This document shows positions 25,419 to 34,277 of a stretch of DNA of 64,000 nt, piece by piece. This DNA is from UBA4656 sp002405525 (lineage in GTDB: Bacteria > Pseudomonadota > Gammaproteobacteria > Xanthomonadales > Ahniellaceae), in NCBI GenBank assembly GCA_036723735.1, contig DAIMGT010000007.1:1-64000 (forward strand), read 5' to 3'. The position numbers were made by a program, and so were the translations under genes. The stretch's first letter is position 1, and every line of letters starts with the position of its first letter. The notes beneath the pieces were generated by a model. It saw nothing but the letters and a program-made list of their open reading frames with translations. It made no database searches and was not told the DNA's origin.

Positions 25419-25919
25419 ATGACGGAAGCTTCAGCGGTGCGGGTGGGCGTGGTGATGGGCTCGCGTTCCGACTGGGAGACGATGAAGCCGGCCGGCGACA
25501 CGCTCGAGCGGCTCGGCATCGCGCACGAGGTGCGCGTGGTCTCGGCCCATCGCACGCCCGACCTGCTGTTCGCCTACGCCGAGCAGGCGGCGACGCGCGG
25601 GCTGCAGGCGATCATCGCCGGCGCCGGCGGTGCCGCCCACCTGCCCGGCATGCTGGCGGCCAAGACCCTGCTGCCAGTGCTCGGCGTGCCGGTGCAGTCC
25701 AAGGCGCTGTCCGGGCTCGACTCGCTGCTGTCGATCGTGCAGATGCCGGCCGGCGTGCCGGTGCCGACCTTCGCCATCGGTCCCTCCGGGGCGATCAACG
25801 CCGCGCTTTCCGCGGCGGCGATCCTCGCCCTGCACGATCCGCGCGTGGCCTCGGCACTGGCCGATTTCCGCCGCTCGCAGACCGAGCAGGTGCTGGCGCG
25901 GCCCGATCCGCGGGACTGA
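25419..25919 (+). CDS. purE: N5-carboxyaminoimidazole ribonucleotide mutase
   Basis: PurE moves the carboxylate of N5-CAIR to give CAIR in purine synthesis. The 166-aa product shows GVVMGSRSDWETM (phosphate loop), VVSAHRTPDLLF (catalytic His), IAGAGGAAHLPGMLAAKT and PVQSKALSGLDSLLSIVQMP, all standard. The ATG is at 25419, 64 bases from the divergent Trm112-like gene. purK follows after 6 bases, so the two steps that make CAIR are encoded together. Confidence 0.96.
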   Translation: MTEASAVRVGVVMGSRSDWETMKPAGDTLERLGIAHEVRVVSAHRTPDLLFAYAEQAATRGLQAIIAGAGGAAHLPGMLAAKTLLPVLGVPVQSKALSGLDSLLSIVQMPAGVPVPTFAIGPSGAINAALSAAAILALHDPRVASALADFRRSQTEQVLARPDPRD

Positions 25920-25925
25920 TCCGTC

Positions 25926-27056
25926 ATGCCCGCCACGGTCGGCATCCTCGGCGGTGGGCAGCTGGCCCGCATGCTGGTGCTCGCCGGCGCGCCGCTCGGC
26001 CTGCGCTTCCGCGTGCTCGACACCAGCGCCGACGCCTGTGCCGGCCAGTTCGCGCCGCTGCTGCAGGCCGACTGGACCGACCAGGCGGCGCTGGAGTCAT
26101 TCGCGCGCGGCATCGACGTCGCCACCTTCGACTTCGAGAACGTGCCGGCCGAGACCGCGCAGTGGCTCGCCGGGCGGGTGCCGGTGTTCCCCTCGCCGCG
26201 TGCGCTGGCGGTGGCGCAGGATCGGCTGGCCGAGAAACGTCTGTTCGTCGAGCTGGGCATGGAAACGCCGCAGTTCGCGGCGGTCGATTCGCGGGCCGAT
26301 CTCGATGTGGCGCTGGCGCGGATCGGCGCTCCGGCGGTGCTCAAGACCCGGCGGCTCGGCTACGACGGCAAGGGGCAGTTCCGGCTGCGCACTGCCGCCG
26401 ACGCCGACGCCGCCTGGGCCGCGCTCGGCGGCGTGCCGCTGATCCTCGAGCAGTTCGTGCCGTTCGACTTCGAGTGCTCGGTGGTGGCGGTGCGCGGTTG
26501 CGACGGCGACTTCCGCGCCTGGCCGCTGACCCGCAACTGGCACACGGACGGTATCCTCGCCGCCAGTCTCGCGCCCGCGCCCGGCGACCCGGCCCTGGCC
26601 ACGGCGGCGTTCGCGCACGCGCGTGCGCTGGCAGGATCGCTCGACTACGTCGGCGTGTTCGCCCTCGAACTGTTCGCGCACGGCGGGCGACTGCTGGCCA
26701 ACGAAATGGCGCCTCGGGTCCACAACTCGGGCCACTGGACCATCGAGGGCTCGCAGGCCAGCCAGTTCGAGAACCACCTGCGCGCGGTGCTCGGCATGCC
26801 GCTGGGCGACACCGGCGCCCGCGGCCCCTGCGCGATGCTGAACTGGATCGGCGATCTGCCGGCGCGCGACCCGGTGCTGCGCGAAGCCTGCGGCCACTGG
26901 CACGACTACGGCAAGTCACCGCGCGCCGGGCGCAAGGTCGGCCACGCCACCTTCGCCCCCGCGGACACGGCCGCTCTGCGATTGTCCCTGCAGCGCGCGG
27001 GCCACGCGCTCGGTCGCGAAGCGCAGATCGCGCCGCTGCTCGCCGCGCTCGGCTGA
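25926..27056 (+). CDS. purK: N5-carboxyaminoimidazole ribonucleotide synthase
   Basis: PurK is the ATP-grasp enzyme that makes N5-CAIR from AIR, ATP and bicarbonate. The product has 376 aa: an N-terminal Rossmann-like fold (VGILGGGQLARMLVLAG), the ATP-grasp core (LKTRRLGYDGKGQF, LEQFVPFDFECSVV, FALELFAHGGRLLANEMAPR with the metal-binding Glu and Asn) and a C-terminal barrel. HNSGHWTIEG is the usual family signature. It follows purE by 6 bases and is convergent with the ABC ATPase gene at 27077. Confidence 0.96.
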   Translation: MPATVGILGGGQLARMLVLAGAPLGLRFRVLDTSADACAGQFAPLLQADWTDQAALESFARGIDVATFDFENVPAETAQWLAGRVPVFPSPRALAVAQDRLAEKRLFVELGMETPQFAAVDSRADLDVALARIGAPAVLKTRRLGYDGKGQFRLRTAADADAAWAALGGVPLILEQFVPFDFECSVVAVRGCDGDFRAWPLTRNWHTDGILAASLAPAPGDPALATAAFAHARALAGSLDYVGVFALELFAHGGRLLANEMAPRVHNSGHWTIEGSQASQFENHLRAVLGMPLGDTGARGPCAMLNWIGDLPARDPVLREACGHWHDYGKSPRAGRKVGHATFAPADTAALRLSLQRAGHALGREAQIAPLLAALG

Positions 27057-27076
27057 CTGCGGCCGTCCGGCCGCGT

Positions 27077-28126
27077 CTACGGCGCTGGAAAAGCCACCAC
27101 GTCGGCGAAGTCGGCGGCGATCCCGAGCTCGCTGCCGGGCGCGTGGCTGCCGTGGCTCGGGAACAGCGCTTCGACCTCGCTGCCGTCCGCAAGGCGCAGC
27201 CGGTACAGGGTCGCGGCGCCGCGGAACGCCGCATCGACCACCCGCGCGCGCAGCGCGGAATCCGGCGCCAGGCGAAGGTCGTCGGGTCGCACCAGCACCT
27301 CGACCGCGGTCGCCGCCGCGAGTCCGCGCGGTGCGTGCAGCACGCCGAGCGCGGTCTCGATCGCGCCGTCGGCGCGCAGCCTGCCGCGCAGCATTCGGCC
27401 GCCACCGACGAAACCGGCCACGAAGCGGGTGGCCGGCCGGTGATAGACCTCGTAGGCCGTGCCCCATTGCTCGATGCGTCCGGCCCGCATCACGCCGACC
27501 CGGGCGGCGAACGCGAACGCCTCGTCCTGGTCGTGGGTGACCAGCAGCGCAGCCACGCCGAGCGATTTCAGCAGGGCGCGAACCTCGTCCCGCAGGCGCA
27601 CGCGAAGGCCCGCGTCGAGGCTGGAAAACGGCTCGTCGAGCAGCAGCAGCGGCGGCCGCGGCGCCAGCGCCCGCGCCACGGCGACCCGCTGCTGCTGGCC
27701 GCCGGACAGTTCGTGCGGGCGGCGCGCGGACAGGCCTTCGAGTTCGAGCAGACGCAGCAGTTCCCCCACCCGCGCCGCCCGTTCACCGCGTGGCAGTCGG
27801 TGCAGTCCGAAGCCGATGTTGCCGACGACGTCGAGGTGCGGGAACAGCGCGAGGTCCTGGAACACGAAGCCGATGCCGCGGCGCTCCGCCGGAACGGCGA
27901 CGTCGGCCCCGGCCACCACCTCGCCGCGCAGCAGGATGCGGCCCGCCTCCGGCTGGTGGAATCCCGCGATGGCGCGCAGGGTGGTGGTCTTGCCGCAACC
28001 GCTGGGGCCGAGCAGGGCGGCGATCTCGCCGGCGCCCAGCGCGAAGGATGCGCCGTCCACCGCCCGCGCGGCACCGGCCCGGCAGACGAGATCTTCGACG
28101 GCGAGCAGGGGCCCGGCGGCGCTCAT
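27077..28126 (-). CDS. FbpC-type ABC transporter ATP-binding protein, without adjacent permease
   Basis: A 349-aa ABC ATPase of the ferric-iron/spermidine/sulfate (CUT1-like) class. Walker A is GPSGCGKTTTLRAIAG (about 35-50), the signature LSGGQQQRVAVARAL, Walker B LLLLDEPFSSLD and the H-loop LLVTHDQDEAFAFA. The last 110 residues form a TOBE-type regulatory domain. The ATG at 28126 starts the conserved MSAAGPLLAVEDLVC; an upstream ATG at 28165 would add 13 residues. No permease or binding-protein gene lies beside it. It stands just downstream of sodB on the same strand, which fits an iron link, but the substrate is not proven. Confidence 0.85.
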   Translation of the reverse strand: MSAAGPLLAVEDLVCRAGAARAVDGASFALGAGEIAALLGPSGCGKTTTLRAIAGFHQPEAGRILLRGEVVAGADVAVPAERRGIGFVFQDLALFPHLDVVGNIGFGLHRLPRGERAARVGELLRLLELEGLSARRPHELSGGQQQRVAVARALAPRPPLLLLDEPFSSLDAGLRVRLRDEVRALLKSLGVAALLVTHDQDEAFAFAARVGVMRAGRIEQWGTAYEVYHRPATRFVAGFVGGGRMLRGRLRADGAIETALGVLHAPRGLAAATAVEVLVRPDDLRLAPDSALRARVVDAAFRGAATLYRLRLADGSEVEALFPSHGSHAPGSELGIAADFADVVAFPAP

Positions 28127-28245
28127 GCCGCCCGCGGACCGGGCGCCACGGAGTCGCCGCGGCATCGATCCGAGACGGGCAGGCGGCCGGGCCCGGTGGC
28201 GTCCATGGTGCGAGGGCGTCTACAGGTGCCGGCGAGGCGCTTCGC

Positions 28246-28824
28246 TCAGCGCATCTGCGCGGCGACGAAGTCCCAGTTGACCAGGTTCCAGAACGCCTCG
28301 ACGTACTTGGCGCGGGCGTTGCGGTAGTCGACGTAATACGCGTGTTCCCACACGTCGCAGGTCAGCAGCGCGCGGTCGGTGGTGGTCAGCGGGGTGGCGG
28401 CGTTCGAAGTGCTCACCAGGGCCAGGGTGCCGTCGGCGCGCTGCACCAGCCAGGCCCAGCCGGAGCCGAAGGTGCCGAGCGCGACCTTGGTGAACTCCTC
28501 CTTGAACGCGGCGAAAGATCCGAACGCGGACTTGATCGCATCGCCGATCCTGCCGGTGGGTTCGCCGCCGCCGCCGGGCTTGAGGCAGTGCCAGTAAAAG
28601 GTGTGATTCCACACCTGCGCTGCGTTGTTGAACATGCCGCCGGTGGACCGGCGCACGATGTCCTCGAGCGCCGCGGTCTCGAATTCGGTGCCCTTGATCT
28701 GGTTGTTGAGGTTGGTGACGTAGGTCTGGTGGTGCTTGCCGTAGTGGAAGTCGATCGTCTCGGCCGAGATGTGCGGCGCGAGCGCGTCGCGGGCGTAGGG
28801 CAGGGCGGGCAGTTCGATGGCCAT
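28246..28824 (-). CDS. sodB: iron superoxide dismutase
   Basis: A 192-aa Fe/Mn-family superoxide dismutase. Metal ligands are seen in FHYGKHHQTYV (His27 region), NHTFYWHCL (His), and LLTCDVWEHAYYVDYRN (Asp and His). The iron-type features are the length of 192, FYWHCL, and GTFGSGWAWLV. It removes superoxide in the cytoplasm. The ATG at 28824 is preceded by GAGG-like bases, and the 142-base gap to grxD must hold divergent promoters. The FbpC-type ATPase gene follows 119 bases downstream. Confidence 0.95.
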   Translation of the reverse strand: MAIELPALPYARDALAPHISAETIDFHYGKHHQTYVTNLNNQIKGTEFETAALEDIVRRSTGGMFNNAAQVWNHTFYWHCLKPGGGGEPTGRIGDAIKSAFGSFAAFKEEFTKVALGTFGSGWAWLVQRADGTLALVSTSNAATPLTTTDRALLTCDVWEHAYYVDYRNARAKYVEAFWNLVNWDFVAAQMR

Positions 28825-28966
28825 GGCGGTCCTCGAGGGGTCCAGGAATCGGGGGCCACGATCCTACCAGCGCACCGCGAAGCCGGGGTCGCGGCGCCGG
28901 ATCGCAGGGTGGGCTGGGCTACAATCGTCGTCCCGAATCCGCTGGCGCCGGGCGCCGGAGCAACCG

Positions 28967-29284
28967 ATGGACGTCATGGACCGCATCCGCGGCATCGTCG
29001 AGGGCCACCCGATCGTGCTGTTCATGAAGGGCACGCCGCAGTTCCCGATGTGCGGCTTCTCCAGCCGAGCGGCGCAGGCGCTGGCCGCCTGCGACGCGCA
29101 GTACCATCACGTCAACGTGCTCGAGGATCCCGAGGTCCGCGCGCACCTGCCGCGGTTCGCCAACTGGCCCACCTTTCCGCAGCTGTTCATCAACGGCGAA
29201 CTGATCGGCGGCTGCGACATCACGCTGGAACTGCACCAGCAGGGCGAACTGGCGCGCATGCTCGCCGAAGCCGTGCGCGCCTGA
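28967..29284 (+). CDS. grxD: monothiol glutaredoxin (Grx4 type)
   Basis: A 105-aa monothiol glutaredoxin with the CGFS active site in MKGTPQFPMCGFSSRAAQAL. It also has WPTFPQLFINGELIGGCDI, as in Grx4 proteins that carry 2Fe-2S clusters with glutathione and BolA. The ATG at 28967 lies beyond a TACAAT box at 28920-28925. It is divergent from sodB, so two iron/redox genes share a promoter region. The SDR gene follows after 10 bases. Confidence 0.95.
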   Translation: MDVMDRIRGIVEGHPIVLFMKGTPQFPMCGFSSRAAQALAACDAQYHHVNVLEDPEVRAHLPRFANWPTFPQLFINGELIGGCDITLELHQQGELARMLAEAVRA

Positions 29285-29294
29285 GCCCGGACCG

Positions 29295-30068
29295 GTGCGC
29301 CGCATCCCTGCCGACGCGGCGCTCGCGCCGGCACCCGGCAGCCTGGCGGGGCGCGTGGTGCTGGTGGCGGGCGCCGCCGGTGCTCTCGGCTCGTGCGCCG
29401 CACTGGAAGCCGGTGCCGCCGGCGCCACCGTGGTCCTGCTCGGACGCAAGGTACCGCCATTGGAGCGCCTGTACGATCGCCTGCTGGCGGTCGGTGCGCC
29501 GCAGCCGGCGATCTACCCGCTCGACCTCGCCGGTGCCAGCCCCGACGATCATGCGGCACTGGCCGATGCCCTCGCGCGCGAATGCGGGCGTCTCGACGGC
29601 CTGCTCCTGGCCTGCGCGCACTTTGCCGCGCTGGCGCCGTTCGACCTGACGCCGCCCGCCGAATGGCTGAAGGCGCTGCATGTCAACCTCGGCGCCGCAG
29701 GACTGCTGCTCGGCGCCTGCCTGCCGCTGCTCAAGCGGTCGGCCGATGCGGCCATCGTGGTCGCACTGGACGATCCCGCGACGGTCGGCCGCGCTTACTG
29801 GGGTGGCTACGGCGCGGCGCAGCACGGGCTCGCCGGACTGCTGGCGATCCTCGCCGACGAACTCGAGCACGGCCCGGTGCGCGTGCACGGACTGCTGCCG
29901 CCGCCGATCAGGAGCGCGCTGCGCGCGCGCGCCTGGATCGCCGATCGCGACCCCGCGGCGGAGGACCCGGCGCGTGCTGCCGCGGCGGCCGCCGCCCTGC
30001 TCGGGCCTGGCGGAGCACCGTGGCGCGGAGCGATCGTCGACCTTCGCGCCAAGCCGCACGGAGCCTGA
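29295..30068 (+). CDS. short-chain dehydrogenase/reductase-like protein lacking the catalytic Lys
   Basis: Product of 257 aa starting at GTG 29295. The N-terminal part has the SDR nucleotide loop VVLVAGAAGALGS (GxxxGxG) and the Rossmann strand VVLLGRKVPPLERL, and the gene neighbourhood (after grxD, before marC) is like that of YciK-type SDRs. The active-site region is changed. Where the family has Y-x-x-x-K the sequence is YGAAQHGLAGL, with Gln for Lys, and the NAG motif after strand 4 reads LLACAHF. It may bind a nucleotide without normal reductase activity, or work by another mechanism (inference). marC begins 3 bases downstream. Confidence 0.8.
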   Translation: MRRIPADAALAPAPGSLAGRVVLVAGAAGALGSCAALEAGAAGATVVLLGRKVPPLERLYDRLLAVGAPQPAIYPLDLAGASPDDHAALADALARECGRLDGLLLACAHFAALAPFDLTPPAEWLKALHVNLGAAGLLLGACLPLLKRSADAAIVVALDDPATVGRAYWGGYGAAQHGLAGLLAILADELEHGPVRVHGLLPPPIRSALRARAWIADRDPAAEDPARAAAAAAALLGPGGAPWRGAIVDLRAKPHGA

Positions 30069-30071
30069 GCC

Positions 30072-30674
30072 ATGGATCTGTGGTCCGCCGCACTCCTGCT
30101 GTTCCTGATCATGGACCCGCTGGGCAACGTCCCGCTGTTCCTCTCGCTGCTCAAGGATCTCCCGCCGCGGCGCCGGCGCGTCGTGCTGGCGCGCGAGCTG
30201 CTGATCGCGCTCGGCGTGTTGTTCGCGTTCCTGTTCGGCGGGCGCTGGATTCTCGAACTGCTCCAGCTCAAGCAGGAGGCGGTCAGCATCGCTGGCGGCA
30301 TCATCCTGTTCCTGATCGGCATCAAGATGATTTTCCCGTCCCCGGAAGGGCTGTTCGGCGAGACGCCGGGCGGCGAACCCTTCATCGTGCCGATGGCGGT
30401 CCCGCTGGTCGCGGGGCCGTCCACGGTAGCGGTGCTGCTGCTGCTCGGCGGCCAGGACCCGGGGCGGTTGGGCGAATGGTCGCTGGCCCTGCTGCTGGCC
30501 TGGGCGGGCACGGCGGCGATCCTGTTCTCCTCGACCACCCTGTACCGCTGGCTGGGCCTGCGGACCCTGACCGCGGTCGAGAAGCTGATGGGCATGCTGC
30601 TGGTCGCGCTGTCGGTGCAGATGCTGCTCGACGGCGTCGCCGGATACCTCGGGCGTTCGGCCGGCGCTTTGTAA
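30072..30674 (+). CDS. MarC family integral membrane protein
   Basis: A 200-aa inner-membrane protein with six predicted helices in two three-helix halves, the UPF0056/MarC/YhgN layout. The family signature FLIMDPLGNVPLFLSLLKDL is at the N-terminus, and the second half starts FIVPMAVPLVAGPSTVAVLL. The family was once linked to antibiotic resistance but its function is unknown; transport of a small molecule is likely. It starts 3 bases after the SDR gene and ends before the AT-rich region that precedes the TonB receptor. Confidence 0.88.
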   Translation: MDLWSAALLLFLIMDPLGNVPLFLSLLKDLPPRRRRVVLARELLIALGVLFAFLFGGRWILELLQLKQEAVSIAGGIILFLIGIKMIFPSPEGLFGETPGGEPFIVPMAVPLVAGPSTVAVLLLLGGQDPGRLGEWSLALLLAWAGTAAILFSSTTLYRWLGLRTLTAVEKLMGMLLVALSVQMLLDGVAGYLGRSAGAL

Positions 30675-30680
30675 CGCATT

Positions 30681-30730
30681 GACTGAAAACATTTTTCCAA
30701 CGACCGACTTGATTCTGTTGGAAAACAGTC
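30681..30730 (+). repeat. interrupted inverted repeat upstream of the TonB receptor
   Basis: TTTTCCAAC (30693-30701) and GTTGGAAAA (30717-30725) are perfect inverted copies, flanked on the outside by GACTG (30681-30685) and CAGTC (30726-30730). The left half has 7 extra bases, so the whole is a 14-bp palindrome with a bulge. It lies in the only AT-rich stretch for several kb, about 200 bases upstream of the receptor gene. It could be an operator or the marC terminator. Confidence 0.45.
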
Positions 30731-30933
30731 ATGCGCAGGCGTTAATCTTCCGTTGATCGGAGGGTCCGGCCAGGGCCTCACGAGGCGGCGAGCCGACGGG
30801 CCCGCAATCCCGCGCATCGCGACGGGACGCGGCCCCCGCGGGCTCCCGCCCGATCCGAAGACGACCCAAAACCTGCGCCGTGCCACCCACGGCGCGGCGT
30901 GACCGCAGCAAACCAGCCAGAAGGGTAATTTCC

Positions 30934-33900
30934 ATGTTGAAGCGAACTGCACTCGCGCTCGGCGTGATGGCCGCGATGACGGCCGGGGCCCCGGTCTTCG
31001 CCCAGAGCACCTCGGCCGCGCTGACCGGCCGCATCACCGATCCCGCGGGCGCGCCGCTGGCCGGCGCCACCGTCGAAATCGTGCACGTGCCCTCGGGCAG
31101 CCGCCGCACCGTGACCACCGACAGCGCGGGCCGCTTCAACGCCGCGGGTCTGCGCGTCGGCGGCCCTTACACCGTCTCCTCCAGCGCCGCGGGCCGCCGC
31201 AGCGTCGAACAGGGCGAAGTGTTCCTGAACCTCGACGAGGTCAACTCGTTGACCCTTTCGCTGGCGCCGGAGCAGATGCTCGAGGCTGTCGAGGTCACCG
31301 CCACCGCCGCGACCCTGACCTTCAGCCCGGACAACATGGGCGCGCGCACCAACATCACGCGCGCGGAGATCGAGGCCTTCCCGTCGATCAACCGCCAGAT
31401 CCAGGACTACGTGCGCTTCGACCCGCGCGTGGTCGTCAACGACAAGGCGCGCGGCTCCATCTCGGCCGCCGGCCAGAACGAGCGCTTCAACAACATCAAA
31501 ATCGACGGCGTGCCGACCAACGACCAGTTCGGCCTGAACGCCTCGGGACTGCCCTCGCTGAACCAGCCGATCTCGATCGACTGGATCGAGGAGTTCAACG
31601 TCGGCATTTCCAACTTCGACGTCACCCAGGCGGACGCCACCGGCGCCAACATCAACGCCGTGACCAAGTCCGGCGGCAACGAGTTCTCGGGCGCCGTCTA
31701 CGGCACCTACCGCAACAACGACATGGTCAGCGACGAGCCGACCGAGTTCCTCGGCTTCGACGACGAGTGGACCGCCGGCGCCTACGTCAGCGGCCCGATC
31801 ATCGAGGACACCCTGTTCTTCTTCGTCGGCTACGAGGAGTTCGAGCGCTCCTCGCCGGGCCCCTCGGTCACCATCGGTACCGGCAACGTCGCCACCGACG
31901 TGCGCGGCCTGACCCAGGCCGATCTCGACCGCATCGCCTCCATCGCGCGCGGCTTCGGCCTCGATCCGGGCAACCCGGGCGACATTCCCGATCGCGTCAA
32001 CAGCGACGAGAAGGTGATCGCGAAGCTGGACTGGAACATCAACGACCAGCACCGCGCGATGTTCCGCTACAACAAGACCGACGCCGCGGAGCAGATCCTG
32101 CCCAACTTCGGCCTCAGCGCCTATTCGTTCCCGAGCAACTGGTACACCCAGGAGATCAAGTTCGAGAACTACGTCGCCGCGCTGTACAGCAACTGGAACG
32201 ACGTGTTCTCCACCGAGTTGAACGTCTCCTACAGCGAATACGACTCGCAGCCGATCTTCGCCACCCGCGCGCCAGCGGTGCGCGTGGGCGTCAACAACAA
32301 CACCACCGGCGTGTTCTTCGGCACCGAGCGCTCGCGCCACGCCAACCTGCTGGGCGTCGACACCCTGACCGCCTTCTTCGCCGGCGACCTGTTCCTCGGC
32401 GACCACACGGTGCGCTTCGGCTTCGACTACGAGGCCAACGATGTGTTCAACCTGTTCGCGCAGGATGTCTTCGGCGCTTACAACTTCACCAGCATCGACA
32501 ACTTCGCTGCGCGCAACTTCGCGGCCTCCGGGTCGCCGTTCGGCGGCGTCGGCTACCGTCTGCAGTTCCCGATCAGCGGCGACATCAACAGCGCGGCGGC
32601 GCAGTTCGAACTGGCCACGCTGGGCCTGTTCGTGCAGGACACCTGGGCGGTCAACGCCAACCTCACCCTGACCTACGGCCTGCGCGTCGACGAGCTGCTG
32701 GCCGACGAGGAGCCGGCGTTCAATGCCCCGGCGCTGGCGGCCTTCGGCTTCGACAACACGGTCAGCGCCGACGGCGAGACCACGGTGCAGCCGCGCATCG
32801 GCTTCAACTACACCTTCGACTCCGAGCGCCCGACCCAGCTGCGCGGCGGCGTGGGCCTGTTCCAGGGCTCGGGTCCGCTGGTGTGGCTGTCCAACACCTA
32901 CTCGAACCCGGGCGTGTTGACCCGCGTGCTGCCGGTGTCCAGCGGCACCGGCTTCTCGGCCAACCCCGACGACCCGCTGCGCCCGACCGGCACCCCGCCG
33001 GCGTCGCTGGTCGACATCCTGGCCCCGGACTTCGGCCAGCCGACCGTGTGGAAGATGAACCTCGCGTTCGAGCACGAACTGCCGTGGTACGGCCTGGTCG
33101 CCAGCGCCGAGTGGCTGCGCACCGTGGTCGAGAAGGGCATCGTCTACCAGAACCTCAACCTCGGCGCGCCGACCGGCGTGCTGCCGGACGGCCGCCTTTC
33201 GTACTGGACGACGCTGGCCACCACCGGCTTCGGCGCCACCGGCCCCACCAGCACCAACCAGAACCGCACCAACCGCAACCGCAACTTCGACAACGTGCTG
33301 CTGTTGTCGAACACCGGGTCGGGCGCGGCGACCAACCTGACCCTGGCGCTGGAAAAGCCGTTCTCCGACGACTGGGGCGCGAAGGTGGCCTACACCTTCG
33401 GCCGCTCGACCGACGTCAACCCGGGCACGTCCTCGGTCGCGTTCTCCAACTACCTCAACCGCGCCGTGTTCAACCCGAACGACGTGGAAGAGGGCACTTC
33501 GATCTACGAGACCCGCGACCGCTTCCAGGGCGCCCTGACCAAGCGCTTCCGCTTCTTCCAGGACTACCCGACCACGATCGGCCTGTTCTACGACGGCCGC
33601 GAGGGTCGCCCGTTCTCGTTCACCTTCGTCGGTGACGCCAACGGCGACAGCATCAACGGCAACGACCTGTTCGCGATCCCGAACCTCGCCAACATCGCGT
33701 ACTCCGGCAATTCGACTGCGGCCGACCGCGCGGCCTTCGAGCGTTTCGTGCGCGAGGTGCCGGGCCTGAACGACAACCAGGGAACGGTCGCCGAGCGCAA
33801 TTCGCAGAACTCGCCGAACGTCAACCAGTTCGACCTGCGCATCACCCAGGACCTGCCGGGCTTCTTCGGCGACAACCGCGCCCAGGTGTTCGTCGACATC

Positions 33901-34137
33901 CAGAACATCGGCAACCTGATCAACAAGGACTGGGGGCAGATCGACGAGGTCGGCTTCCCGTACAACATGCAGATCGCGCGCTTCGCCGGCGTCGATGCGT
34001 CCGGTCGCGTGGTGTACGACGTCGCCAACTTCGTCAACGAGGCCAACGGCACGGAGACCTTCCCGCGCCCGGGTCGCCGCGACGGCGTGGCCGAGTCGCG
34101 CTGGAACATCCAGGTCGGCTTCCGCTACGAGTTCTGA
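30934..34137 (+). CDS. Oar-like TonB-dependent outer-membrane receptor
   Basis: Protein of 1067 aa. Signal peptide (MLKRTALALGVMAAMTAGA), then a carboxypeptidase-regulatory-like Ig fold (about 30-115, GRITDPAGAPLAGATVEIVH), a TonB plug (about 125-260, INRQIQDYVRFDPRVVVNDK) and a long 22-strand-type barrel ending in an aromatic residue (VGFRYEF), as needed for BAM assembly. This plan matches the Oar/adventurous-motility and TonB-dependent peptide-uptake receptors, not a siderophore receptor. The ATG at 30934 follows AAGGG at normal spacing. It has its own promoter region and a strong terminator at 34157-34193, so it is monocistronic. The substrate is unknown; peptides or protein fragments are plausible. 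Confidence 0.92.
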   Translation: MLKRTALALGVMAAMTAGAPVFAQSTSAALTGRITDPAGAPLAGATVEIVHVPSGSRRTVTTDSAGRFNAAGLRVGGPYTVSSSAAGRRSVEQGEVFLNLDEVNSLTLSLAPEQMLEAVEVTATAATLTFSPDNMGARTNITRAEIEAFPSINRQIQDYVRFDPRVVVNDKARGSISAAGQNERFNNIKIDGVPTNDQFGLNASGLPSLNQPISIDWIEEFNVGISNFDVTQADATGANINAVTKSGGNEFSGAVYGTYRNNDMVSDEPTEFLGFDDEWTAGAYVSGPIIEDTLFFFVGYEEFERSSPGPSVTIGTGNVATDVRGLTQADLDRIASIARGFGLDPGNPGDIPDRVNSDEKVIAKLDWNINDQHRAMFRYNKTDAAEQILPNFGLSAYSFPSNWYTQEIKFENYVAALYSNWNDVFSTELNVSYSEYDSQPIFATRAPAVRVGVNNNTTGVFFGTERSRHANLLGVDTLTAFFAGDLFLGDHTVRFGFDYEANDVFNLFAQDVFGAYNFTSIDNFAARNFAASGSPFGGVGYRLQFPISGDINSAAAQFELATLGLFVQDTWAVNANLTLTYGLRVDELLADEEPAFNAPALAAFGFDNTVSADGETTVQPRIGFNYTFDSERPTQLRGGVGLFQGSGPLVWLSNTYSNPGVLTRVLPVSSGTGFSANPDDPLRPTGTPPASLVDILAPDFGQPTVWKMNLAFEHELPWYGLVASAEWLRTVVEKGIVYQNLNLGAPTGVLPDGRLSYWTTLATTGFGATGPTSTNQNRTNRNRNFDNVLLLSNTGSGAATNLTLALEKPFSDDWGAKVAYTFGRSTDVNPGTSSVAFSNYLNRAVFNPNDVEEGTSIYETRDRFQGALTKRFRFFQDYPTTIGLFYDGREGRPFSFTFVGDANGDSINGNDLFAIPNLANIAYSGNSTAADRAAFERFVREVPGLNDNQGTVAERNSQNSPNVNQFDLRITQDLPGFFGDNRAQVFVDIQNIGNLINKDWGQIDEVGFPYNMQIARFAGVDASGRVVYDVANFVNEANGTETFPRPGRRDGVAESRWNIQVGFRYEF

Positions 34138-34156
34138 TCGCCCCTGCGTCGTGACG

Positions 34157-34193
34157 GGCGAACGGCCGGCGCCAGCCGGCCGTTCGCCTTTCG
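34157..34193 (+). terminator. terminator after the TonB receptor
   Basis: A perfect 14-bp stem (GGCGAACGGCCGGC at 34157-34170 with its complement at 34175-34188), a 4-base loop and a short T-rich tail, 19 bases past the stop codon. Confidence 0.75.
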
Positions 34194-34277
34194 GGCCTCG
34201 CCGCGGCGCGCTTCCTTGCCGCCGCGCCGCGATTTGGCGATGCTGTCGTTCCGCCCGACGCCGGGCCGCATTGCGCC

